In this document: piece by piece, positions 19,501-28,516 of the stretch
How positions within the stretch are numbered: the stretch's first letter is position 1
How the letters are laid out: the number at the start of each line of letters is the position of its first letter
Source: an uncultured Oceanospirillaceae bacterium
Lineage (GTDB): Bacteria; Pseudomonadota; Gammaproteobacteria; Pseudomonadales; Balneatricaceae
DNA: 64,000 nt
Assembly: GCA_937136055.1 (NCBI GenBank)
Contig: CAKZOD010000022.1
Span: 186,001 to 250,000 of the forward strand
Reading direction: 5' to 3'
Notes under the pieces: generated by a model
Database searches by the model: none
What the model saw: the letters and a program-made list of their open reading frames with translations, nothing else
Told to the model about the DNA's origin: nothing
Translations under genes and position numbers: made by a program

Positions 19501-20406
19501 CTGCGTGATAATCCTGAGTGTGCAGAGCAGGAATACAATGCAATTGATGATGTTGAGGATCCTGGGTTAAATGTTTCTTTAAGCTTTGATATTAATGAAG
19601 ATATTGCTGCGCCGTATATCGCATCAGGTGTTCGTCCTAAAATTGCTGTATTAAGAGAGCAAGGAGTTAACGGGCAAATCGAAATGGCCGCTGCGTTTGA
19701 TAAAGCAGGGTTTAATAGTGTCGATGTACACATGAGCGATATTCTGGCTCAACGTGTTTCATTGGAAGACTTCCAAGCGATGGTTGCTTGTGGTGGCTTC
19801 TCTTATGGTGATGTACTTGGTGCTGGAGAGGGCTGGGCTAAATCAGTGCTCTTTAATAGTGTTGCAAGAGATCAGTTCGAGCGTTACTTTGAGCGTAGTG
19901 ATAGCTTATCTCTTGGAGTATGTAATGGCTGCCAAATGATTTCTAACTTGCAGCAGATCATACCTGGTGCTGATCATTGGCCGAAGTTTGTCAGGAATAA
20001 GTCTGAGCAATTTGAAGGGCGCGTAGCGTTAGTTAAAGTTCAGAAATCTAACTCTATTTTCTTAAATGGTATGCAAGATTCTATTATGCCAATTGCTATT
20101 GCTCATGGTGAAGGGCATGCACAATTTGCTTCTTCGCAAGATTTATCCTTAGCAACGGATTCTGGCAGTGTAGCGTTAAGATATGTTGATAATCGTGGTC
20201 AAGCGACTGAGCAATACCCGCAAAACCCAAATGGTTCTCCTCAAGGGGTAGCCGGTATGAGCTCATTAGATGGTAGAGTAACAATTATGATGCCACACCC
20301 AGAGCGTGTATTCAGAGCGGTGCAAAACTCATGGGCGCCTGATGAATGGCAGGAAGATGGGGCTTGGATGCGTTTATTCAGAAATGCGCGTAAAGAGCTT
20401 TCTTAA
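16504..20406 (+). CDS. purL: Phosphoribosylformylglycinamidine synthase PurL (large, single-chain form)
   Basis: PurL makes FGAM from FGAR, glutamine and ATP in purine synthesis. It is the large gammaproteobacterial type at 1300 residues (E. coli 1295): an N-terminal PurS-like domain, a linker, two AIR-synthetase-like halves ([12 protein letters not shown] with the [15 protein letters not shown] loop; later GKDSMSMRT) and a C-terminal glutaminase. The glutaminase nucleophile is Cys1140 in GVCNGCQM and the HPE is in MPHPERVF near the end. A GAGGA ribosome site precedes the ATG. It is divergent from mltF. Confidence 0.97.
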   Translation: MLILRGAPAFSDFRKSKLLSALKQQVSAISSVYVEYMHLVELQEAQSASDQAKLEAILQYGPNVAKEDPAGQMLFVTPREGTISPWSSKATDIAKNCGLGQITRLERGAAVYIHAEQPLSEQELNSILPLIHDRMVEQVFGSVEAASVLFEQTEPAPMQRVDILKEGKSGLVAANEALGLALADDEIDYLVESFQGLNRNPSDVELMMFAQANSEHCRHKIFNASWDIDGEAQEKSLFSMIRNTNELGGENVLSAYKDNAAVIVGSKVPRFYPSQNAHQYTYNQESVDILIKVETHNHPTAIAPFSGAATGSGGEIRDEGATGRGGKPKAGLTGFSVSDLKIPGYEQPWESNYGKPDRIVSALDIMIEGPIGGAAFNNEFGRPNLSGYFRTFEQEVNGAAGLEVRGYHKPIMIAGGMGNIRAEHVEKGDIAVGAKLICLGGPAMLIGLGGGAASSMASGSSAESLDFASVQRGNPEMERRCQEVIDRCWQMGEDNPISFIHDVGAGGLSNAFPELVKDGGRGGNFELRNVNNDEPGMSPLGVWSNESQERYVLAVDPENLQLFSDLCERERCPFAVVGEAIDEQHLTLNDKHFDNKPVDLPMDVLFGKAPKMHRSVIRQEYSVKEFDTSKLALTEAVERVLSLPSVASKSFLITIGDRTITGQVVRDQMVGPWQVPVADCAVTSASYQGYRGEAMAMGERTPIALVDAAASGRMAIAETLTNMACAPIADISDIKLSANWMVAAGHAGEDEKLYDTVKAVGMELCPALGITIPVGKDSMSMRTQWQDGEEQKSVTSPMSVVISGFAPVTDVRKSLTPQLRTDLGETDLILIDLGEGKNRLGLSALAQVYNEVGQQVADVNSPELLKTFFAAIQALNEQGHIIAYHDRSDGGLLATVAEMCFAGHSGVDINLDMLANDDESCIGALFNEELGGVIQVAKDKTIEVLTELNAAGLGDISSVIGSLNWDDELRIHFDDEEIYSEKRVALQKIWSRTSYEVQKLRDNPECAEQEYNAIDDVEDPGLNVSLSFDINEDIAAPYIASGVRPKIAVLREQGVNGQIEMAAAFDKAGFNSVDVHMSDILAQRVSLEDFQAMVACGGFSYGDVLGAGEGWAKSVLFNSVARDQFERYFERSDSLSLGVCNGCQMISNLQQIIPGADHWPKFVRNKSEQFEGRVALVKVQKSNSIFLNGMQDSIMPIAIAHGEGHAQFASSQDLSLATDSGSVALRYVDNRGQATEQYPQNPNGSPQGVAGMSSLDGRVTIMMPHPERVFRAVQNSWAPDEWQEDGAWMRLFRNARKELS

Positions 20407-20423
20407 TGTTTAAATAGTAATAC

Positions 20424-20462
20424 GCCTTTGCAGGTTATGTTGAATAATTTGCAAAGGCTTTT
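20424..20462 (+). terminator. Probable terminator after purL
   Basis: Nine-base perfect stem GCCTTTGCA / TGCAAAGGC with a 17-base loop, followed by TTTTC. The long loop makes it a moderate candidate. Confidence 0.6.
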
Positions 20463-20617
20463 CTGAGGGCTTAAATAATTACAGCTTAAAGTTAAACCTA
20501 ATTGTATCGCTTAGCTTTTCTTGCATCCCACCAAAAACATCTCAAAACCTATCTTTAAAATCCCTCAACCAGTGTTTATAGATTTTGCATGGCAGCCATA
20601 ATCAATAGCTATGCTGC

Positions 20618-21895
20618 TTACTGAGAGATTAGAACATCGCCAGCTTGTATGTTGCTTTGTCCAGCAAAGCCGTTAACGGTTCCTTCAGCAGAGTTTGCTT
20701 GTACTTTTTTAACGGTAAGTACTAAAGAGGTTTGGGTAAGTTCTATTGTTGGGTTTTGTTGATAATCATAGAATGTTGATTTTCGATACACATCAAACCT
20801 GTCTCCGCTTTTAATGCCCGCTGCACGGCCTGCTTTTAACCATAATTTGTTTTCGTTGGCGCGTGTGATTTCAACTGAAAAACTATTACAGCGCAGTGAG
20901 GCAGTGATTTCATCTGCCATATTATCGAGTTCAGACTTAACCTGCTTGCCATAATCAAGCTGCCAAAAAGGGCTACTTGCAAATCCGAATTTCTGTCTGT
21001 CATTGTTGCCCCAAAGGCCTGCCGTGCGAAAGCTTTTTTGAGAAATGAGCGAGCCGGTAAGTCCGTCATGAACAAACATATCGACTTCAAAAGCACGCAT
21101 GTATTTGCTGCTTAAGTAGTCGTATTTATTGTACTTATCTATAAAGTAGTTCTTTTGGCGAAAAACGCTAGGGGTTAACATTGAAATATCTCTAACAACT
21201 CCTGAAACAACATACTGAACGCGCAGCTGGCGTGTTTGTTGTAATACGGTGGTTAAAGATCCTTGTGGTAGTTGTGCGCTTGCAGCAGTGCTTGGATCTG
21301 GTTGAAGCATTAAATTACCTGCATTTAGTGCTTCTATGTTTGCTTGGTTGCTTAAGCGGTGAGTAAGCTCAGAGGCAATGCTTGATTCAATATTTCTGAG
21401 ACGACCGATTTGTGCTTGTCTTGGATTGATCATAGGGAAAGCAGCGATGGCAACACGCTTACGGTAGCCTTTGGCTGATTGGCCATTAGCACATTTATTA
21501 TGGCTGTTTATTTTAACGCTAATGACAACGCTTAAGATATTACTGCTTATATTCTCGCTAATGACTTTGCTTCTACCTACGCTGGCAAGAGACTCAATGG
21601 ATAGATTGTCTTGAACCAAAACACCTTGCTCTAGGTGCTGTTGAGTGCTGATAAATGCGCTGGCTTGCAGAGCTGCTTGTTGTTTTGCACGGGTGATAGC
21701 AATGTTGCGAGCACTGGTTAAATCACCATTGACCACCACGGCTTGTCCAGTCGCTTGGACGGTGAGTGCATATGCACTGTGGCTTAAGCTCAAAATAATG
21801 ATGAGAGAGCAGCTAGCAGGGCGTAAGGTTTTATAAAAAGCTAAGCATGCTCGTTCAGCAAAATTATTAAGTTGCTTCAAAATAGTCCGTATCAT
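20618..21895 (-). CDS. flgT: Flagellar assembly protein T (FlgT), outer ring component
   Basis: The 425-residue protein matches FlgT, known from Vibrio as the periplasmic H-ring component that surrounds the LP ring of the basal body and helps stabilise the flagellum and stator ring. It has a long N-terminal region with a signal peptide ending SHSAYA (cleavage about residue 43), an N-domain with VQATGQAVVVNGDLTSARNIAITRA style sequence, a middle domain (RVAIAAFPM ... YVVSGVVRDI) and a C-terminal SH3-like part (GIKSGDRFDVYRK ... AGDVLI). The long lead before the signal peptide suggests a later start is possible. It is divergent from flgO-flgP, as expected for these partner genes. Confidence 0.87.
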   Translation of the reverse strand: MIRTILKQLNNFAERACLAFYKTLRPASCSLIIILSLSHSAYALTVQATGQAVVVNGDLTSARNIAITRAKQQAALQASAFISTQQHLEQGVLVQDNLSIESLASVGRSKVISENISSNILSVVISVKINSHNKCANGQSAKGYRKRVAIAAFPMINPRQAQIGRLRNIESSIASELTHRLSNQANIEALNAGNLMLQPDPSTAASAQLPQGSLTTVLQQTRQLRVQYVVSGVVRDISMLTPSVFRQKNYFIDKYNKYDYLSSKYMRAFEVDMFVHDGLTGSLISQKSFRTAGLWGNNDRQKFGFASSPFWQLDYGKQVKSELDNMADEITASLRCNSFSVEITRANENKLWLKAGRAAGIKSGDRFDVYRKSTFYDYQQNPTIELTQTSLVLTVKKVQANSAEGTVNGFAGQSNIQAGDVLISQ

Positions 21896-22198
21896 TGGTT
21901 GGCTGCTCGCTGTTTTTAAATGTATTTGTGCAGGTTAGAAGGCAAAGGGTGTTATCACAAGCATTTGAAAAAGATAAGTATATTGTAATAAGCATGATAA
22001 GTTTACTTTACCTTTAAAGATTCACACTATAATACATTTATGCATTTTAGCGAATAGTGCAGCTGCGCTTGATGAAATAATTTGGCTAAAATACGATATG
22101 CTACGAACAACGTTTAGGCAAGTCCGTTTACCTCTATTAAACTGAGCGGGGAATAGTGTAATATGATTGTTTTGTATGAGTTAAATAGGCAAGCGTCC
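21896..22198. promoter_or_regulatory. Divergent intergenic region between flgT and flgO
   Basis: This AT-rich 303-base gap must carry both promoters. A TATAAT at 22028-22033 reads toward flgO, with a poor -35 (TTTACC at 22007, 15-base spacing). I see neither a convincing sigma-54 site (GG/GC pair at -24/-12) nor a FliA-type site, though both are easily missed by eye. No gene is apparent inside. Confidence 0.4.
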
Positions 22199-22882
22199 AT
22201 GAAAATAGTTTTAATGGCATTTATCGTTTTATTAAGCGGTTGTAATACTCAAAGTATCAAGGCACCTTTCAGCAATAATATGTCTGCGCAAGAAGCGCGT
22301 GCAATAGTTGAAAAGGCAATTGAAATTGATAGTTTATCGGAGTTTGCAAAACCATCACCGACGGCGCTAGCGCCAGTTGATCCTAACTTTTATGACCCTG
22401 TAAGTGAAGCTGTTGCACAAATGGCTGATCAGATGGTGTCGGGGCTGCGTCAAAATAGAGTAAAGCGCTTGCCTGTTGCAGTGTTGCCATTTAAGTCTTT
22501 AAAACACAGTGTTAATGATGATCTGTTTGGTGCAAGGGTTTCTGAAAGCTTTATTTTTCCGATGACTCAGCGTGGTTATAATATGGTTGACTATCGCGCA
22601 GTCAGTTTGGCTACAACTCAAAAATCACCAGTTTCTAAAGGAACTCTGCCAGCTCTTCAGCAGCAATACAAAATTTACTATATTTTAACCGGCACCTATG
22701 CCAGACATGGCGATGGTGTGGTGCTAAATGCACGTATATTGGATGTGATAACTCGACAAGTAGTTGCCACAGGGCAGTCGCATATTGCTTATAAACGATT
22801 GGAGAGTATGTTGCCAGGTTATGATCCTGTCAATGCGTTAAATAAAGGTTATATAATTGAAAACGGCATAGGACCGCAGTGA
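22199..22882 (+). CDS. flgO: FlgO family outer-membrane flagellar lipoprotein
   Basis: FlgO is an outer-membrane protein needed for full flagellar stability and motility in Vibrio. The preferred ATG at 22199 gives a compact lipoprotein signal, MKIVLMAFIVLLSGC, with the lipidated Cys15; an upstream in-frame ATG at 22163 would add a charged lead and has no ribosome site. The core has VAVLPFKSL, FGARVSESFIFPMTQRGYNMVDYRAV and YYILTGTYARHGDGVVLNARILD, the FlgO domain pattern. Length is 227 residues. Its stop overlaps the GTG of flgP (GTGA), indicating coupled translation. Confidence 0.85.
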   Translation: MKIVLMAFIVLLSGCNTQSIKAPFSNNMSAQEARAIVEKAIEIDSLSEFAKPSPTALAPVDPNFYDPVSEAVAQMADQMVSGLRQNRVKRLPVAVLPFKSLKHSVNDDLFGARVSESFIFPMTQRGYNMVDYRAVSLATTQKSPVSKGTLPALQQQYKIYYILTGTYARHGDGVVLNARILDVITRQVVATGQSHIAYKRLESMLPGYDPVNALNKGYIIENGIGPQ

Positions 22883-23337
22883 TTATGAGATTAAACATTG
22901 GATTAAAAGCTAGCTTATTACTGTGTGTTTTAGGGTTGTCAGGGTGTGAGACAGTATCGAAAACGACCTCAAATTTTGCTAAAAAATTTAGTTCGGGCCC
23001 AGGAGTAGATTCGCAAACGTACAGAGCTACAGGTTATGCCCCTGTGAGCAAGCAGCCTGGGCGTACTCAGGGCGAAAAGGTTATTAATGCGATACGCGCA
23101 TCTAAGTTACGTGCCTATCAAGAATTAGCGGCGATGGTGCATGGGCAGTATGTTACGAGTAATAGCACTGTACAGCAAATGGTGCTGGTAAATGATAATT
23201 TCAAAACAGCTGTTGCGGGTATAGTACGAGGGGCGAGGGTTGTTAAATCCTATCCAATTCAAGATGATGTTTACGCAACAATATTAGAAGTAAATAGTAA
23301 TCAGCTGCAGCAGGCTTGGATAGTTAATAATAATTAG
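22879..23337 (+). CDS. flgP: FlgP / LPP20-family flagellar lipoprotein
   Basis: FlgP is a lipoprotein that builds the outer-membrane-associated basal disk in some polar flagellates and is needed for motility in Vibrio and Campylobacter. The start may be GTG at 22879, overlapping the flgO stop, or ATG at 22885; the latter gives a clean signal with LSGC lipobox (Cys21). The mature part has QGEKVINAIRASKLRAYQELAAMVHGQYVT and ends in a beta-rich segment as in LPP20 proteins. The product is 150-152 residues. Confidence 0.85.
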   Translation: MIMRLNIGLKASLLLCVLGLSGCETVSKTTSNFAKKFSSGPGVDSQTYRATGYAPVSKQPGRTQGEKVINAIRASKLRAYQELAAMVHGQYVTSNSTVQQMVLVNDNFKTAVAGIVRGARVVKSYPIQDDVYATILEVNSNQLQQAWIVNNN

Positions 23338-23394
23338 GATGTGGCTCGGATTTGATGGGCTAATAAAATAAAGCGATTTGTAAGTAGATTGTAG

Positions 23395-23427
23395 AAAGGC
23401 CTGTTAGTGTTCACAGGCCTTTTTATT
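23395..23427 (+). terminator. Intrinsic terminator after flgO-flgP
   Basis: Stem AAAGGCCTGT / ACAGGCCTTT with a short loop and a T-run. It lies in the convergent gap before the DUF1244 gene and may work in both directions. Confidence 0.8.
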
Positions 23428-23464
23428 GTCAGTTTTTAGGTGTTTTGATCAGCAGTGTTACTCG

Positions 23465-23761
23465 CTATTTCTTAGCAAATGCCTTTTCAAATGCAGCTTG
23501 TTGTTCTTGGGTAGCAGGTAGCTGGTGTTTATCCTTCCAGCTATCGTAAGGCTCTTTATAAACGAGTTCACGAGCTTGATCGTAATCCACAGCTTCGCCA
23601 CGCTCTTTCGCTTCACTCATGTACCATTTAGACAAGCAGTTGCGACAAAAGCCTGCCAGTATCATTAAGTCGATATTTTGTGCATCTTTTCTTGAGTCTA
23701 AATGGTCTAAGAGGCGTCTAAATACAGCGGCTTCAATTTCGGTTTGGGTTTGCTTATCCAT
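23465..23761 (-). CDS. DUF1244 family protein
   Basis: A small cytoplasmic protein of 98 residues with the family core VFRRLLDHLDSRKDAQNIDLM and the hallmark GFCRNCLSKWY, whose two cysteines are spaced as a possible metal or redox site. It ends with the conserved YDSWKDKHQLPAT. No function is established for DUF1244 that I know of. It lies 58 bases downstream of glnD on the same strand and could share its transcript. Identification rests on the GFCRNCL and PYDSWK motifs. Confidence 0.82.
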   Translation of the reverse strand: MDKQTQTEIEAAVFRRLLDHLDSRKDAQNIDLMILAGFCRNCLSKWYMSEAKERGEAVDYDQARELVYKEPYDSWKDKHQLPATQEQQAAFEKAFAKK

Positions 23762-23819
23762 AGTGAATCTCTTTGTGTTGATTAAAATAATTAATTTGAA
23801 ATCCTAAAATATTAAAGTG

Positions 23820-26519
23820 TTATGTTAAAGCTGCGCTCACGCGTTGATCAAGCTTTTGGCAAATTTCATTTTGTAGGCTTTGCTTAATTGTAGCGTCTTC
23901 TAAAAGCTGGCCTTGGCTGTCAGTTATGAAAAATAAATCGACAGCTTTCTCGCCAACTATAGAGATAATTGCCTTGCAAACAATAATATTATAGTGAGAA
24001 AAAATGTCCCCTATCACAGCAAGAAGGCCGGGTCTGTCAGGTGAAATAACTTCTACAAGAGTATAGTGGTTGCTTGCATCGACAGTGAAATTTACCTTGC
24101 TTGGTGTTGAGAAGAGCGTTAGTTGACGGCTAATTCGACGGCTGATAATTGATGAATAGTAATTATCTTGAGCTAGCTGCTGACAAATAGTTTCGCGAAT
24201 TTTTTGCAGTGTTTTACTGTTATCTGGTATCGACTTGTTTTCTTGAGTTAGTAGGGTGTAGCTGCTAAACGTATACTCACTTTGTGTTTGGTAAATTCTT
24301 GCGTCTTGAACGCTTAAAGAAAGTTGATCTAATATGGCGACGGAGGCGGCGAATAAGTTATCGGCATTTTTAGTATAGATAAGCATGTCAGATGCACCTT
24401 CATGTAATCTTAATGATGTTTTCTGAATGAGCACCAATGTTGGCTCGTTTTCCCCCATCTCAAGTATTGCTTTCGTGTGCCAAGCAATATTTTTGGCGCT
24501 TTCATGTATGAAATAATCATCAGCAACACCTGACCACAAGCGTTGGATCTGCAACGGGGTAAGATGGCTATGCTCTAAAATTTCTAATGCTTCGTTTTGT
24601 ACTTGCTCGATAAGGTCTTGTCGGTTAACGGGGTTGTCCAGGCCTCTTTTAAGTACGATTTTGGTCTCCGCGTACAGTTGGCGCATAAGCGAGGCGCGCC
24701 AGTTATTCCATAATGTATTGTTGGTTGCGTTGATGTCAGCGACTGTCAATGTGTATAGATAATCTAGATGTGTAACATCGCCAACTTGTTCTGCAAATGC
24801 TTGGATTATTTCTGGGTCAGAAATATCTTTTCGCTGCGCGGTCATCGACATTAACAAATGATTGCGCACTAGCCAGGCAACTAATTGAGTGTCCCATTTT
24901 CCCAGTCGGTGTGTTTGGCAGAAAGTGACAACATCGATTGCGCCAAGTTCAGAGTGGTCGCCGCCTCTGCCTTTTCCTATATCGTGGTATAAAGCAGCTA
25001 TATAGAGTAATTCGATTTTTGGCAGGCGGTTAACGACTTGATGTGCAATGGGGAACTGTTCTTTATGCTCACTGTGTCTAAATTGACGACATTTACGAAT
25101 TACTTTTACTGTGTGGGCATCAACGGTGTAAATATGGAATAAATCATGCTGCATTTGGCCGACAATTCGGCCGAATTCAGGTAGGTAGCGGCCAAGAATC
25201 CCGTATCGAATCATGCGTTTTAGTTCGGTAGATACGCCATCTTTTTGTCGTAAAAGCTCCATAAATAAACTAATGTTGCGAAGATCAGCACGAAAGTTTT
25301 CGTCAATTAAATACCAGTGTTCGCGAATTAGGCGAATAGTGGAAGCGCGCACACCCGATATCTCACGGTTTTGTGCGAGTAATACAAACAGCTCCATGAG
25401 TGCAAAGGGTTGGTGTTGAAAAACTTTGTCATGGGTCACTTCAAGAAAATTGTTGTGCAGCTGAAAGCGGCTGTTAATTTCTTGTATGTTACTTGGTAGA
25501 TGTGTGTTCAGGCTTTCTTCAAAATACTGCAGTAAGATATCGTTGAAGCCAGTCATTTTCATGGCGACTCGATAATACCTCCCCATAAACTGCTCAACAG
25601 CGAGTTTGCCTTTTTGGTCTTTAAAGCCAAAGAAGTCCGCGAGCGTGCGCTGGTGGTCTAGTAATAATCTATCTTCTCGTTTTTTGTTGATCATGTGCAG
25701 CGCGTAGCGAATTTTCCATAGATAGTGCTGCCCATTCGTGAGGATCTTTAGTTCGGATTCTGAGATGAACTCATGAGTGACAAGCTCATCTAGCAAGCTA
25801 ACACCGAAGTAGCGTTTTGCGACCCAGCCTATAGTGTGGATATCTCTGAGGCCGCCAGGTGAGTTCTTAATATTCGGTTCTAAGTTGTATTCTGTATTGT
25901 TAGTGCGTTTGTGTCTTTGCTTTTGCTCTTGGGATTTTCCAATTAGGAAGTCTTTTGCTGACCAGGCTTCTTCTGAGGTGACACGCGCGTACATTTTTTC
26001 TCTTAATGCGTGGTTGCCAATGATAGTGCGGGACTCGATAAGATTGGTCGCAATGGTTAGGTCTTTTTGGGCTTGCTCGAAACAATCCTCTATGGAACGA
26101 ACACTGGAGCCAACATCTAGCTTTATGTCCCACAGGAAAGTCAGAAAGCTGCTGATGCTGTGGTTGTGGTTTTCAGGTTGTTCTTGATCAAAAAGAATGA
26201 GTAAATCAATGTCAGAATGGGGATGTAGTTCTCCGCGACCATACCCACCCACAGCAATTAACGAAACATGTTGTTCGTCGGGCCACTCAAATAAGCGCCA
26301 TGCAAAGCCGAGAATTTTATCAAGAATACGCGAGCGCCCATAAATCAATTGCTGAATAGGTATGCCGGATTCAAATGCTGCATCCATGCGAGTGCACATT
26401 TTATTCAGTGCATCTTTGAAAACAGGTATTTTCTGGGGGGAGTTTTCCAAATCATTGGTAAATGCTTGTGGGTCAAAAAATGCTTGGGTATCTAATTGTT
26501 CTATGTATTCTTTTAACAT
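23820..26519 (-). CDS. glnD: Bifunctional uridylyltransferase/uridylyl-removing enzyme GlnD
   Basis: GlnD senses glutamine and adds or removes UMP on PII proteins, setting nitrogen control. The 899-residue protein (E. coli 890) has the nucleotidyltransferase signature GGYGRGELHPHSDID at residues 91-105 with the metal-binding Asp103 and Asp105, a GlnD PII-uridylylase domain, an HD hydrolase domain with YHDIGKGRGGDHSELG near residue 505, and two C-terminal ACT domains, the second beginning near YTLVEVISPDRPGLLAVIGD, which bind glutamine. All expected residues are seen. It lies 103 bases downstream of map on the same strand. Confidence 0.96.
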   Translation of the reverse strand: MLKEYIEQLDTQAFFDPQAFTNDLENSPQKIPVFKDALNKMCTRMDAAFESGIPIQQLIYGRSRILDKILGFAWRLFEWPDEQHVSLIAVGGYGRGELHPHSDIDLLILFDQEQPENHNHSISSFLTFLWDIKLDVGSSVRSIEDCFEQAQKDLTIATNLIESRTIIGNHALREKMYARVTSEEAWSAKDFLIGKSQEQKQRHKRTNNTEYNLEPNIKNSPGGLRDIHTIGWVAKRYFGVSLLDELVTHEFISESELKILTNGQHYLWKIRYALHMINKKREDRLLLDHQRTLADFFGFKDQKGKLAVEQFMGRYYRVAMKMTGFNDILLQYFEESLNTHLPSNIQEINSRFQLHNNFLEVTHDKVFQHQPFALMELFVLLAQNREISGVRASTIRLIREHWYLIDENFRADLRNISLFMELLRQKDGVSTELKRMIRYGILGRYLPEFGRIVGQMQHDLFHIYTVDAHTVKVIRKCRQFRHSEHKEQFPIAHQVVNRLPKIELLYIAALYHDIGKGRGGDHSELGAIDVVTFCQTHRLGKWDTQLVAWLVRNHLLMSMTAQRKDISDPEIIQAFAEQVGDVTHLDYLYTLTVADINATNNTLWNNWRASLMRQLYAETKIVLKRGLDNPVNRQDLIEQVQNEALEILEHSHLTPLQIQRLWSGVADDYFIHESAKNIAWHTKAILEMGENEPTLVLIQKTSLRLHEGASDMLIYTKNADNLFAASVAILDQLSLSVQDARIYQTQSEYTFSSYTLLTQENKSIPDNSKTLQKIRETICQQLAQDNYYSSIISRRISRQLTLFSTPSKVNFTVDASNHYTLVEVISPDRPGLLAVIGDIFSHYNIIVCKAIISIVGEKAVDLFFITDSQGQLLEDATIKQSLQNEICQKLDQRVSAALT

Positions 26520-26622
26520 AAGCGTCCCGAAATTCTGGAAAAGGAGGGGTGATGCGGGAGGTTTTTGTGGCTACTAACATTAAGTGGGTGCTGAGTAGCC
26601 TTGTTATGCAGATAAGCTGGGC

Positions 26623-27393
26623 TTAAAACGGTTCTTCACTTCGCTTTGTCAGTATTTCATAGCCATTAGATGTAACGAGAATAGTGTGTTCCCACTGAGC
26701 GGAAAGGCGTCTATCGGATGTCTCAACGGTCCAGCCATCTTTCTTATTTAGCTTAACTTGGCGTTTTCCTGCGTTGATCATCGGCTCGATAGTAAAAATG
26801 TTACCTTCGGCGATAACCTCTCCTGTACCAGCTCTTCCGTAGTGTAAGACTTGAGGGTCTTCATGGAAGCCTTTACCAATGCCGTGTCCACAATACTCAC
26901 GTACAACGGAATAATGGTTTTTTTCAGCATGTTGTTGAATAACATGGCCGAAATCTCCTAAGTGAGCACCTGGTTTTACAAGTTCGATTGCTTGATAAAG
27001 GCATTCTTGAGTGATTTCAACTAAGCGCTTAGCATGGGGTAGGGCTTTACCAACAAAGAACATTTTGCTGGTGTCACCATGATAGCCATCTTTAATAACA
27101 GTGATATCAATGTTTATGATGTCGCCGCTTTTCAATGGCTTGTCGTTTGGGATGCCGTGACAGACCACTTGGTTGATGGACGTGCAGATAGATTTTGGAA
27201 AACCGTGGTAATTTAAAGGGGCGGGAATGGCCTTTTGGACATCAACAATATAGTCATGGCAAATTTGGTTGAGTTGATTGGTTGTGGTTCCTGCTACAAC
27301 ATGTTCTTCAATCATTTCAAGAACTTCAGCAGCTAGTTTGCCTGCTACGCGCATTTTGCTGATTTCTTCAGCGTCTTTGATGAGTATCGCCAT
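26623..27393 (-). CDS. map: Methionine aminopeptidase, type I
   Basis: Map removes N-terminal methionine from new proteins. The 256-residue enzyme carries the five metal ligands in expected order: two Asp in IDITVIKDGYHGD, His in GHGIGKGFHEDP, Glu in FTIEPM and Glu in QWEHT. The substrate His in LNYHGFPKSICTS is also present. It is divergent from rpsB, the classic gammaproteobacterial map/rpsB arrangement, and precedes glnD. Confidence 0.96.
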   Translation of the reverse strand: MAILIKDAEEISKMRVAGKLAAEVLEMIEEHVVAGTTTNQLNQICHDYIVDVQKAIPAPLNYHGFPKSICTSINQVVCHGIPNDKPLKSGDIINIDITVIKDGYHGDTSKMFFVGKALPHAKRLVEITQECLYQAIELVKPGAHLGDFGHVIQQHAEKNHYSVVREYCGHGIGKGFHEDPQVLHYGRAGTGEVIAEGNIFTIEPMINAGKRQVKLNKKDGWTVETSDRRLSAQWEHTILVTSNGYEILTKRSEEPF

Positions 27394-27514
27394 TGTTTGT
27401 TATTAACCTGCTTAAAAGATGGGTTGCTGCACTAATTGAAAATAGGGATTTAAGTGCAAATGCTATATACGATGCATTGTATCTAAAAACTGATCGGTGT
27501 TGGAGCTTTTTTCC

Positions 27515-27543
27515 TTCAATTAAGAAGCGAATTATGTTATAAA
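27515..27543 (+). promoter_or_regulatory. Candidate rpsB promoter with GC-rich discriminator
   Basis: A -10 TATAAA at 27538-27543 has a -35-like TTCAAT at 27515-27520 with 17-base spacing. It is followed by GCGCCC, the kind of GC-rich discriminator found at stringently controlled ribosomal promoters. Confidence 0.55.
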
Positions 27544-27549
27544 ATGCGC

Positions 27550-27663
27550 CCGAGATTAGATAGGCTATTTCTCGGTAAAAAATCACACACACATCGTCAC
27601 GTTTGCTGGGTGCCTAAGAAGTTGTTCGAGGGTTAGTAAATGGGATGTGTGGACGTCAAACCC
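27550..27663 (+). promoter_or_regulatory. rpsB 5' leader with two hairpins, candidate S2 autoregulatory region
   Basis: The leader of about 135 bases holds a stem CCGAGA / TCTCGG (27550-27575) and a second GGGTT / AACCC pairing (27630-27663) shortly before the ATG. In E. coli and relatives the rpsB leader is a conserved structured target of S2 repression. Correspondence with that fold was not aligned here. Confidence 0.4.
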
Positions 27664-27686
27664 AAAACATTATAGGAAAAGAAACA

Positions 27687-28406
27687 ATGGCACAAGTTAC
27701 AATGCGTGAACTGCTAAAGGCAGGCGTACATTTCGGTCACCAAACTCGTTACTGGAACCCTAAGATGAACCAATTCATCTTCGGTGCACGTAACAAGATT
27801 CATATCATTAACTTAGAGCATACGTTACCTGCATTAAACGATTCTTTAAGCATTGTTAAGAATATGGCTGGCAACAAGAACAAGATCTTATTCGTTGGTA
27901 CAAAGCGTGCTGCGAGTAAAATCATCAAAGAAGAAGCGCGTCGCGCTGGCATGCCTTACGTTAACCATCGCTGGTTAGGTGGTATGTTGACTAACTATAA
28001 GACTATTCGTCAGTCAATCCGTCGTTTGCGTGAGCTTGAGTCTCAAGCTGATGATGGAACTTTCTCTCAGCTTACTAAGAAAGAAGCGTTGATGCGTCAG
28101 CGTGAAATGGACAAGCTTGAGCGTTCTATTGGCGGAATTAAAGAAATGGGCGGTCTTCCTGATGCATTGTTCGTAATCGATGTTGATCACGAGCGCATCG
28201 CAATTAACGAAGCTAACAAGCTAGGTATCCCAGTTATTGGTGTTGTTGATACAAACAGCAACCCAGATGGTGTTGATTACATCATTCCTGGTAACGATGA
28301 TGCACTACGTGCAATTCAGATTTACGTTGGTTCTATGGCTGATGCATGTACTGAAGGTTCTGAAGTTGCAGCTGGCGATAAAAGCGAGTTCGTTGAAGTA
28401 GAATAA
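27687..28406 (+). CDS. rpsB: 30S ribosomal protein S2
   Basis: S2 is a small-subunit protein needed for S1 binding and translation initiation. The accepted start is the ATG at 27687 giving [27 protein letters not shown]; an in-frame ATG at 27645 would add 14 atypical residues lying in the leader. Length is 239 (E. coli 241). [13 protein letters not shown] and [26 protein letters not shown] are standard. An attenuator-like terminator separates it from tsf. Confidence 0.97.
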   Translation: MAQVTMRELLKAGVHFGHQTRYWNPKMNQFIFGARNKIHIINLEHTLPALNDSLSIVKNMAGNKNKILFVGTKRAASKIIKEEARRAGMPYVNHRWLGGMLTNYKTIRQSIRRLRELESQADDGTFSQLTKKEALMRQREMDKLERSIGGIKEMGGLPDALFVIDVDHERIAINEANKLGIPVIGVVDTNSNPDGVDYIIPGNDDALRAIQIYVGSMADACTEGSEVAAGDKSEFVEVE

Positions 28407-28454
28407 ATACCGTTGGTATTTGTTTGCTAAAGAAAATTAAGTAATTAATTTATA

Positions 28455-28481
28455 AAAGGGGAGCCGAGCTCCCCTTTTTTT
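28455..28481 (+). terminator. Intrinsic terminator/attenuator between rpsB and tsf
   Basis: GC-rich stem GGGGAGC / GCTCCCC with three-base loop and seven T residues. The E. coli rpsB-tsf gap also holds a partial terminator that sets the S2:EF-Ts ratio, and this is probably its counterpart. Confidence 0.85.
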
Positions 28482-28516
28482 GAATGTTGATTGATTGCAA
28501 TCAAAGGGGCGAGAAA

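Noticed and set aside
20618..23337. Novel lipoprotein/secretion system
   Set aside because: The three proteins match FlgT, FlgO and FlgP, so a flagellar ring role explains them.
25834..26187. 117-codon open frame on the plus strand
   Set aside because: It lies antisense to the nucleotidyltransferase domain of glnD and its composition is not that of a plausible protein.
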